Assembly (NCBI GenBank): GCA_036936605.1
Contig: JAUPFV010000002.1
Span: forward strand, 253,415,305-253,479,304
Source: Limnanthes douglasii subsp. nivea
Lineage: Eukaryota; Streptophyta; Magnoliopsida; Brassicales; Limnanthaceae
Direction of reading: 5' to 3'
Length of the DNA stretch: 64,000 nt
A program made the translations under genes and the position numbers. Of this stretch, positions 44,073-53,649 are shown in pieces. Every line of letters begins with the position of its first letter. Within the stretch, counting starts at the first letter, position 1. Under the pieces are notes generated by a model. It did no database searches. It was not told the origin of the DNA and worked only from the letters and a program-made list of their open reading frames with translations.

Positions 44073-47059
44073 TTAAGGTTGAGCCTTTGAAGATGGCTCA
44101 CCCTCATCTGTCTTTTTGCCCTTGACATCACTTTTCTCTTCGATTATTTTCTTGCCATTGGGGTCAATCTCCCCTTCACCTGGGCTCTCTCCGGTTTCCT
44201 CTTCATCACCAGACGAGGACTCACCGGAGTACCCCTCATCAACCATGGTCCAGTATGGGAGATCATCATCATCCACATAGCGCCATAAATCCCCTAATCT
44301 CCTCTTCGGGAATTTCTCGTGAAATAGGAGGACCATATCAGACTTCACCTTTTGGATCATTAGTTCCTCGCTTTGGATCATTTCCCTGGCATAAGCGTTA
44401 ATCTTGGCCTTGATTGTGGCCTCTTGGTCCTTCACCAAAGCAGCTTTCTCTTCAACAGCCTGAGTCACTGCATTTTCTAAAGCAATTTTGTCAGTAGTCA
44501 GGTTGGTGATGAGCTTCTCCTTGGCTGCAGTTTCTCCCCGTGAGGTTGTCAGGTCCTTCTCCAGTCCGGACAGCTTATCCTGGAGATCTTTTACGGTCTG
44601 TTCCAGAGTAGCAACTTTTGTGTTGCTCTCACCATGGCTTCTCTTCAGCTCCTCATGTGCCTCCTTGAGTAAGTTAGCATTGGTGGTGGCAGTACGGAGT
44701 TCTCCGGACAGTGTTTCCTTCTCAGACTTGAGGTCTTTTATGGTGTCTGCTTGACTCCGCACTTGCCTCTCCAGTGTGAGGACTGGCTGCACATTACTAA
44801 GTAGAGAGTGGGCTATAGTGTCCTTCTCGCTAGAAACCATAAAAGTCCTACCATTAAAGTTGACCGTATTAGAGCTGCTCGGAGGGACGTAGGGCCCTGC
44901 AAACTCATCTCTAGGCAGTCCAAGGAAATATTCACCAAGTCCACCTAGACCGGTGATGTCCATTTCATCCAAGCCAAGCTCTCCCCCCTCAACTTCACCT
45001 GTATGGAATTCCCTTGGGATCTCTTCGTGCAAGTCTCTTGGGATTTCTTCAGCCAGTGTAGGGTCAGTAGGGAAAGAGGGCTCCGGGTCCCGGAGAGCAA
45101 CCTCGTCTCCTTGAGAAGTTTTCTTCTTCTTGACCTCCCTATCATCACTCTCACTTGTTTGCTTGCGAGTCCTCTTGGAAGCCCTTAGAGGTTTTGGAAG
45201 GTTCACTTCCTGCTTCTCGCTCTCCTGCTCCACCACTTGTAAAAGGGCTGCATCGATTTGAACCTGAGCCAGTTCCTCTGGGTCTGTTGGGGCCTCTTTC
45301 TCAGCATCGCCTTCCGCCTTCCTGCCTTTCTTCTTCTTGCCTTTCATTTTGCTTGGGGCTCTGGCCCGGGCAGGCAGGAAGAGAGTCCCATCCAGTTCAT
45401 GAGACCTTCTCAGCACGATGTCTTCGTCAGGTTGGGTGGAGAACTCCTCCCAAGTCAGGTCTCTTCGACCTGTGGTATTCCACAGGTGAGACCTTGCTAA
45501 GTTCCCAGAAGTGAAGGCTTTATGGAACCGGTTCTCCCAGTTCTCTGCGGCCCAAGCGTTGATTTTGCCACAGGAGACCTGTCCGGCCTTCAGGTAGTCT
45601 CCGAACTCCTTTGGCAGCTCTGATAAAACAAAAGAGAAACTAATTAGCATAAACTTAAAAGAAAAGAGAAATTCGAACAGAGACTTAAGATGAGAAGCTT
45701 ACGGTCACTCCTCCATCTACTCCTGAGGAGGCTTGGATTCTCTCCGGTCTTGATTTTCTTGCCATTCTCCCATGAGCCACTGACAAATAAGAATTGGCTC
45801 CTCCATTTGCTCTCCGACTCCAGGAGATCATCGACAGCTTTAAGATCGTTCTTCATGTTGAAATGGTAGAAGGGGAACTGATGATGTTTGCACAAGTTGG
45901 CCACAGCTGCAAACTCTTCCATGGGAAGAGGGATTCCAGATAACCTAGACGCCATAATACATGACATCAAGGTGAACCAACCGTTGGGGCTTAGCTGTGT
46001 CGGGCAGAGCTTGACCAAGTGAAAATAGCGCACTATCTCCCGGTCCAGTGGGAACCTGAGTCCCCAGTTGAATAGCTCCGTGAAAAAGACTATCTCATTC
46101 CTTTTGCAGTCCATCGGGGTCTCCGGATCGATGGGAATTCGTATCTTTACATTCTCAGGGATCCCCCACTTAGTGCGCAACCGACCCAGATCTGAAGTAT
46201 GGATGAACGCATACTTGGTCCTTAACAAAGCTGAAAGATACTTGAACTCAACTTTATGAAAGCATGGCCCCACTTTCCCTTCAAGGCTCTCCGGCAGGTC
46301 CGGACGCCTCAGATATAAGTCCTCTTTGCCCTTCTTGGCAGCAACAATGGCAGTATCAGCCTGTCCGGAGGACTCGGACTCAAATCTAACCTCCTCAGTG
46401 GAGTCCTCCATCCTCTCCTCCATAATCGTTGGGGGAGCTTCAGTAGAAGTAGTCCGGGGAGGATTGAGGCTTGGCAGAGCTGATCCTCCGGATTGTTGGC
46501 TGTCCGTACTTACTCGACTTCTCACCTCAATTTGAGTTGCTGAGGTAGAAGTTTCCTTAGGGGGTAGTGGGCTGCTGGCCTCTAGTCCTGACGGCCTCTC
46601 CCGGGGAGCCCTTATAGTTGCCCCAGACCCTGATTCACTATTTTTTGCCCCCGATTTCGAGGGTGTGTTTTTAGAAGAAAGCCCTTTGACCAACCGACTT
46701 GGTCTTTTCATGATTAACTTTTCCGGGGAATGGTCAGAGTCAGACCCCATAGCAATGAAAGAAGATTTTTTCCTAACACTTGTGACAGTAACTCCCGGTT
46801 CAACAGCAGGGATCGACTCCTGAACTGAGGAACCAGATACTATAGGGGAGAGCGTTGATTGAAAAAGCTTTTTGGGTTTTGTACCTTTGGAAGAAGAATA
46901 ACCTCTATCAGATTCTGCGATTGAAGAGGCTGGTTTCTCGACAGGCGACGATGGTAGCCCTGCTGCAAGCCGTTTTTCCTTCTCAACTCTTTGAGCTTTC
47001 TCCAACTCCGAGAGGTTAAGCCAGCCGCCTTTGATCAGTGCTGTTCTTGCTGTAAACAT
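44073..47059 (-). CDS. Spliced antisense gene of element C (Transposase_28-like, coiled-coil)
   Basis: Two exons on the minus strand: 47059-45703 and 45619-44073. The 83-bp intron has donor GTAAGC and acceptor TTTTATCAG. Exon lengths (1357 and 1547 nt) sum to 2904, giving 967 codons plus stop without interruption, which strongly supports the splice. Exon 1 is Ser-rich, then carries a domain like the Pfam 'putative gypsy type transposon' family (WGLRFPLDREIVRYFHLVKL, CPTQLSPNGWFTL). Exon 2 starts INAWAAENWENRFHKAF, has a basic cluster (KMKGKKKKGRK) that could direct it to the nucleus, a coiled coil at roughly residues 740-890 and an acidic tail. It is the only intact long frame of the element. 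Its function is unknown. Grande and related elements also carry an antisense gene in this position. Confidence 0.85.
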
Positions 47060-47162
47060 AAACAGCCAAGGAAGTTTTTGAAGTTTTAGAGAGATAAAGC
47101 TCTGAGTAAAATTGTTGAGTGAAATTTAAAAGAGATAATGAGACAGTAAAAAGTGAATGAGA

Positions 47163-47172
47163 ATTTATAGTA
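47163..47172 (-). promoter_or_regulatory. TATA-box candidate of the antisense gene
   Basis: The minus strand reads CTATAAATTC, about 105 bases before the ATG at 47059. It lies inside the element between the gene and the 3' LTR, so the antisense gene appears to have its own promoter rather than using the LTR. Confidence 0.6.
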
Positions 47173-47484
47173 AATGTGAAAAAAGGAGTTGATTCCTAGG
47201 AGAATCCGAAAAGTTGGGCAATGATTAAAAGACGGTGCTGATGTCATTAATGACATTTAAAAGAGGTAACTTGTTCGAGAAAGTGGTGCGAAGTTCAAGG
47301 TGAAAAAACGGCTAAAGTGACCAATCAGAGAATGACACGTGTCCCATTAACTTTGGCAAGAACAGTTTAGAATTCGTAACGTTCGGTCTGTCCGGGTTTA
47401 TCCACAACTCCCTTCGAATCAAGAATCACTTCCTAAATCGGACTGTTTTTCAGTTCTTTGATAAGGATACTTATTCAAACACCT

Positions 47485-47498
47485 AAAAAAGGGGCTCC
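47485..47498 (+). other. Polypurine tract of element C
   Basis: AAAAAAGGGGCTCC directly precedes the 3' LTR start TGATGAG, the expected primer site for plus-strand DNA. Confidence 0.85.
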
Positions 47499-47970
47499 TG
47501 ATGAGTCCGAATTCAGAATGCTCCCCGGAAGGGCAGACCAATGTAAATCTCTCCGAAAATCCGGACAGACACTGAGAACACGAATCGGACAGGACTTTTG
47601 GACCGGACAGATCACTTCGAATACTGTAATCCTAAGGCTGTTCGAACTATGACTAAAGTACTAAAAAACCTAAACACTTTCTGACTAAGCTACCTACTCA
47701 CCTGCTTAAAACTCATGGGTCTTTAAACATGACCCGGGTCCATTAAACATGACCCGAAAGCCCATAAGGGCCCAAATAACATGCTATAAATGCTCAACCA
47801 CCAGCATTAACTTCAAGTAATGAAAATTAACTGCTGCCAGGCTGCTTAATTCTCTCACCACCCACACACTACCGTTAAACACCCACACACTACCGTTAAA
47901 CACCCATACACCACTTTGAAACTCCACTAGAAATTACCAGCCTACCCTTAGGCTACTTTAATCCTCACCA
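47499..47970 (+). repeat. 3' LTR of element C
   Basis: It matches the 5' LTR except for two substitutions (CCG/CTG near the start; CTAG/CTTG near the end) and one fewer 21-bp unit. It ends CCTCACCA and is followed by the target duplication AAAGA. Confidence 0.97.
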
Positions 47971-47975
47971 AAAGA
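47971..47975. repeat. Target-site duplication AAAGA, right
   Basis: Exact partner of 37406-37410. Element F sequence resumes directly after it. Confidence 0.95.
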
Positions 47976-48300
47976 GAGGAACATTTATTGATCCAAGGCC
48001 ATAATAACTAAAAGTTAAAATACTAGACAAGAAAATGAGGGATGCAGCTAAACGCAATTACGCCACACGTGACAAGCCTTCTCGATAATCTCATAGGTAT
48101 TTTCACTTACTCCCAGAAAAGATTAATGCCTTTATGACAAAAATAAAGGAAAATGAGATATAAACCACGTAAAATATCTATTGTGCTTACAATAACGACC
48201 AGTGGTACTCCACTATCAAAATATGGTAGCTATAGGAGGAACTTCAACTCGTAATTAACGATATAAAAGGTTATCTAATTCATCAAACGTAAAGAAAGAG

Positions 48301-50170
48301 GGCATCGAGATGATAAAAATACTAACAAAACAGACGACAGGGAACATGATCAATGATCGGACGACAAATGCAAACAAAAATTATGCACACCATCTCCTGG
48401 GGGACACTTTGTCTGGATCAAGAGTAATTACTCAGAAAAGGAAAAATAAATATCTTGAGGTCCATATGATGGATGAGTCTCCACATCACTGTTATCAAAG
48501 GACAATACCCGGTCTTACATTTAAAGACGAGGATCTAAGGGACATCGTCACATACCATAAAGAAGTCTTAATCATCAATCCGGATATAGCAAGGTCATGG
48601 TTCCCGTGTTTTGGTGGATAATGACAACTCGACTAATATAGCTTTCAAAACCACTTACGATAAAATGAAAGGGTTCCACTGTATAAGCCAACGAACATAC
48701 AACTGGTTAGGTACAATGGTAGATTATCTACATGTATATGGGAGGTTGAAATTTTGGTTACTAATGGCAAGGAAGAAAAAAAAATAGCAATGGATATGTT
48801 ATTTATGATATCAGATGCACTGGGTTCATATAACACCATCGTAGGATAACATTGGCCGCATAATGGAATATGAGGCATATTATTTAAGGAAATACTTCAA
48901 GTGTCCAACTAGGGATTGAGTTGATTTTATTAGGGGAAACCAAATAAGTACCAGAATATGTTATGAGACATCGGTAGCACCAGCAAAATTGACGAAATAA
49001 AAATTAATAAAACAGGGAGAGGGAGAATATCGTTAGTTTATCGAAAATAGTCACGTAGCAACCAAGGTTGACAACCCACGAGATAAGAGCATGTATGGCG
49101 ATCCCCTAGAAAATGTTACTGATGAGATATTCACATCAGGGAAAATAATTTGAGTAGGAAACCTAATGGACTCACATTTCAAATAAAATTTATTCAGTTT
49201 GTTTAGAATTTGGATGTGTTCGCCTAAAATTGGACATATAATTCATAAAAAAGTTATTAAGTTTATTACGAAAAAAATTGGATGTCTTCGTCCAGAGTGT
49301 TGATAATGTATTAGGGGTCAGCCCATCCATCATTTGTTATGAGGCTTCGACTGATTTGAAAAAATTGGCAAACCTTTTCTTTAGAAAATTATGATTTAAC
49401 TGTCAAAGAGGTTGAGAAACTGCTCAGGTTAGAGGACATACGAGAGGCAAAATATCCAATTTGGGTCGGAAATCCTATTTTGGTAAAAAATAAGAACGAG
49501 AAATATAGTATGTATGTTGACTTAACCAACCTTAACAAGCTTTCCCTAAAGACGCTTCCCATTTCCCTCTTATTAATCAACTTGTCGATCTGGCCTCGAC
49601 TAACGAATTGGTCTCTTTCATGGATAAATATTGTGGATACCATCAGTTAAGGCACATAAACAGGAGCATACTACCTTACATAAACAGAAATGTTTGAACT
49701 ATTATAAACTTATATCATTTAGTTTAAAGCATGTTGGTCCAACCAATCAACAGCTCGTCAACTATATTTTTAATGGAAAAAGAGGAACAAATATACAGGC
49801 CTAAATTGAAGACATGATCATCAAAAATGAGACTGTGGAACGACATATTGATATCCTCTCTAGAATTTTCATTATCCTGCGCTAATTTAATCTCAAGTTA
49901 AATCGTTTTGAAATTCTTTTTTTATGTTCGAAGTGATACGTTTGTGGGGTACATCATCAACAAAAATAGAATCGAAAATTATCCCAAAAATTAAGTGCAT
50001 TACTCATCATGCATCTACCACAGAATGTCAAAGAGGTTCAAAATGTCATAGGGCACCTAGTGGCCTTATCACAATTCATCTCTCGAGCGAAACATGTATG
50101 GATACACCCTTCACAAAAAAAATGTTTGAGCAAACAAGTCAAGTAAGAACCTCTCTTATTTGAATGCATC
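48301..50170 (+). pseudogene. Element F gag end, protease and RT, part after element C
   Basis: 48301-48621 reads IPGLTFKDEDLRDIVTYHKE, homologous to FVIFDEDDLRDIAGPHEDAV at the end of gag in C. A protease remnant (VDNDNSTNIAFKTTYDKMKG; compare VDTGSSANIIFLNTYKKMKN) follows at 48617. RT pieces are at 49380-50160: ISNLGRKSYFG, ASHFPLINQLVD, ELVSFMDKYCGYHQL (compare LLSFMDAFSGYNQI), then FVGYIINKNRIENYPK. The DTG and YIDD sites are destroyed and stops are frequent. The remnant ends near 50170. Confidence 0.7.
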
Positions 50171-52035
50171 TACCTTCGCTCAACCTGGCCATACTCCGAC
50201 AGACCTGGATACTCCCACTTTCAATACTTATATATAAATTATTTTTTCCAGTCGCGATGCGAAGATGGAAGACTGAATATTTGATTCCCATCTTGAATCA
50301 TCAAGTATTAAAATGACGCGTTCACAAGTTTGGTTACATTTACATTCGATAGAAAATCTGTCGAGTCCATTAGGATATCTAAAAGTCGCAAACTTAGCAT
50401 TATGCTTAGTATCATGTGCCACCTATTAGCAGTCGGGTTTCCAGGGCATACCCAAACATATCTAAAAACATCCAGGATTATTTTGGGCATACACCAATAA
50501 AATACAGTAGTGAAGAAACAAGTTTATGCCTCTATAGTCAGATGAGGCAGTTCCCCCAACTCAGGAACTCGAGTCACCACCTGCTTTAAAAACTCATAGT
50601 CATTTCTAAATTGTTGATGCTCCATTTTGGTCATATGACTTGTGAATTCAATAGCCGACCAAATTACTAGTCCAACATCCATAATATGATTAGGTATGAT
50701 TCTTTTGTGTTTTGATAAACTTAAGTAGATCAATAAGTTATAGTTTCCCAATTTTATTCTCATGAACGCGGCATGTAAAATTTGTCTTTTCATGAATTTT
50801 CAAGCCAAATCATATTACAGATCTTCACTCATGTTAAAGCAAAAAGGTGATATTTAATCCTCCATCTTTATTAGGAGTTATAAATATGTCTTGCAAGACT
50901 CAGTTATGTTTAGTGTTATCAAATCATAAAAAAAACTTGCGTGACTTATTTATAATTTTCAAAATTCCTTTGAAAACCAAAAGCACCGATAAAGTATGAA
51001 TAGTGAAGCAATAAGAATAATATTTCACCTACCGAGGAAAGTAGAGTAGCTCCTTAACACTTTAGGTGAGGTTTCACATTTTCGAGAATGAGCTGACAAT
51101 AAGATATTATAACACTCTTTTTAGATTGAGGGGAACCTAAATAGTTTATTTAAAACATGCCTTCTTTCATACCAGTATCTCATATTTTCTTCCCTTTCGC
51201 AGCAGATGGAGTTGCAAAAAATATCAAGCTTTTTTTGTTCTTAACTTTCTAACTATGTGACAAATGAAATTTCTCAACTAAGTTGTTGTCATTTAAACGG
51301 TATAACCTTTTTTGAGAAAACAAAGAGAAATTAGATAGGTTTGTCATACTATTCTTGATGATTTTATAAAAAATATGTTGTTTGACAAACACGAGAAAAA
51401 AGTTCCAACCGAATACATGTATAAAACTATGACATAATATGAAAGACACCAAAGTTTTATAAAGAATAGTAAAACAACATTCAAAATTGAGTCTCCCATC
51501 CAAATATATGACTTTCACCTTTTAGCTTCTTATAAAAATAACTTGATAAAAATCTCGCATATTTTTATGAGTAATGTAAAATTTGACAATCATAGTTATA
51601 TATAATTTTACAAGGAGCTAAAATTATTTTCATTAACCTTTTGGTTTATTTTTTCAAGTATATGTAATTATATATATTTATATAGTAATAATGTCGAAGT
51701 ATTACAAATAAAAGTAAACATAAACAAAAAAGTAAAACTAATTTATAATATAACCCTGCTAATATACAAATTAAGAAGAGATATCTTATAAGAAGAACAA
51801 CATAAGTTATATATATTTTAATAACTACAACCAAACAGTATCTAAACTTGAGATTTTACAGAAAAAATCAATTACAAAACTAACACCAAATATAACAATA
51901 AAATTACAATAAACATAAACTAACATAAAAGGTTCAAACTTCTTCTTTGACATGAACTTGTACAAAATATAATCGGATCATGCAATAATACATATGTCTC
52001 TCTTTCAGAATTATACGCATGTCTGTTTTTCTTTC
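50171..52035. other. AT-rich region without recognisable gene
   Basis: Short minus-strand frames at 50228-50793 (for example HMTKMEHQQFRNDYEFLKQ) have ordinary composition but no recognised family. They could be the decayed 3' part of element F. From 50800 on the sequence is strongly AT-rich, and nothing was identified. Confidence 0.4.
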
Positions 52036-52039
52036 CCTT

Positions 52040-53560
52040 TACAAGTGATTGCTTAAGGGAAACAACAACAACAATTATTCCAACAAAATGCCTAAAATGA
52101 CATGTTGAAAATGGAAAACCTGATCACTTTAGAAGCGATTTTCGAGTTGGAAAAGACAAAAATAATGTTGGTCCAAGTATAAACAATGGTGGTTCAAGTG
52201 GAATCAATGTTGGTTCAAGTGGATTTAAGGATCGTGAAAAAGAAACAATGTCAGATTTTATTTCAGAATTTTAATTCTGGTCAGAATTATATATCTCTAA
52301 TATTTGAGGCATTTTATGAAAATTTTGCATGGTGGGTTGATTCGGGAGCAACAAGTTATGTCGTAAGGATCTTTGATGGTTGGGTAAAGTTTTCTAGGGT
52401 GAGGCTATATTAACAACATGTTATTTATTGAATCAGATTCTTACTAAAAGGAATAATATAACCCCATATGAGAGTTTGTTTAAGAAGCCTCCAATATTGA
52501 GTTTTCTAAGAGTCTAGGGTTGTAAAGTAGTTGTAAGGCTCACTAAACCCAAAAGGAAAAACTTAGGTGAAAGAGGTATAGATTGTATCTTCATTGGGTA
52601 TGATGAGCATTTTGTTACAAATAGGTTTTATGTGTTATAATCTAATAACTATGTGTCTGTGAACAAAGTTACAGAGACAAGAGATGCAATATTTGATTAA
52701 GAGAGATTTACTTCTATACCTGAACCTATAGACGTGATTCAAAACACTTTGAATCAGAACTCAATTCAAACTGAAAATATATCAGGTGGTACTATTTATA
52801 TACCAGAATCCTATTAACGAAGGAGAAGTGCTAGAGATTGAAAAGCTAAGTAATTCAGTTCTGAATTTAAACTTATTTATGTGAAGGCTAAGAGATAATA
52901 TTGACTATCAATATCAATATTTGATTATCATTGAGGACGATCCAATGACGTTTAGTGATGCTATAGCATTGAAGAATGTTGCATTTTGGAAAGAACCTAT
53001 CCAAGATGAGATTTATTCTATCATGCACAATAATACATAGAAATTGGATGATTTACCTTTTGGTTGCAAATCATTGGGAAACATATGGATTTTTAAATTA
53101 AAAATGGAAGTAAATCGTACCATTGAAAGGTATAAAGCAAGATTGGTTATCGAGGGTTTTAGACAAATAGAAGGAATTGACTTCTTTGATACTCCTGGTC
53201 TAGTTGCTAGGATTTCCACTATTAGATTATTGATTGCACTTGCATATGTATACAATCTTTTTATATGAAAAGATCATAAGGGTTTATCATGCCTTGTTGT
53301 GAAAAAATGTGTGCAAGTTGAAAAAATATTTGTATGATAAAAAACAAGTACCAAAAGATTGGCATTAAAAAATTGATAATATGATATTGTCTAATGTATT
53401 TATTCTTAATCAAGCAAACAAATGTGTATATAGAAAATTTGATAATTCTGGTAAAACAGTTATGATTTGTCTATATGTTGATAATATGTTGATTTTTTAT
53501 ACTGACCAAAATCAGGTTGATAAAATGAAGAAATTTTTATTTATCTAATTTTAGAATTAA
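52040..53560 (+). pseudogene. Ty1/copia polyprotein remnant (plus)
   Basis: In order: a zinc-knuckle trace (GKPDHFRSDFRVGKD, about 52115-52155), a protease motif (WWVDSGATSYV, about 52333), an integrase end (VVVRLTKPKRKNLGERGIDC, then FIGYDEHFVTNRFYVL, about 52520-52640), RT (PFGCKSLGNIWIFKLKMEVN, YKARLVIEGFRQIEGIDFFD, about 53060-53170) and a decayed active site (ICLYVDNMLIF near 53470, in place of YVDD). Most of integrase is missing. Stops and frame changes are abundant. It is not the same copy as the remnant at 17.9-25.3 kb, and LTRs were not found. It ends near 53560 against element D. Confidence 0.75.
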
Positions 53561-53649
53561 GGATTTGAGGGAAGTTGAGGTATATTTTCTTAACGTCTAA
53601 CAAACTCTTGCTTATGTAGTAAATGAGGCGAGGATAATTATCAACCTCC

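Larger units (their letters stand above)
37411..47970 (+). mobile_element. Element C: young, complete Tat-lineage Ty3/gypsy element
   Basis: The 10.56-kb unit has LTRs of 493 and 472 bp, a perfect 5-bp target duplication, a primer-binding site, a polypurine tract, gag-PR-RT-RNase H-aRNH-INT on the plus strand, and a spliced gene on the minus strand between pol and the 3' LTR. A second RNase H domain after the first, the lack of an integrase chromodomain and the antisense gene are features of the Tat lineage (Tat, Retand, Grande, Ogre). The LTRs differ by two substitutions plus one 21-bp repeat unit, so the insertion is recent. The plus-strand frames nevertheless carry three TAG codons and three frame breaks. 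Confidence 0.95.
36100..50170 (+). mobile_element. Element F: old Tat-lineage gypsy element (plus), split by element C
   Basis: Left part 36100-37410: primer-binding-like sequence and gag. Right part 47971-50170: gag end, protease and RT. The two parts abut in the order of element C itself, showing that C inserted into the gag of F. F has many stops and no intact domain. Sequence after RT (RNase H, integrase, 3' LTR) is not recognisable. Confidence 0.75.

Noticed and set aside
44488..45514. Plus-strand open frames across the antisense gene of element C
   Set aside because: Shadows of the minus-strand spliced gene, whose frame has domain and splice support.
53013..53255. Minus-strand 80-residue frame
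   Set aside because: Shadow of the plus-strand copia RT.
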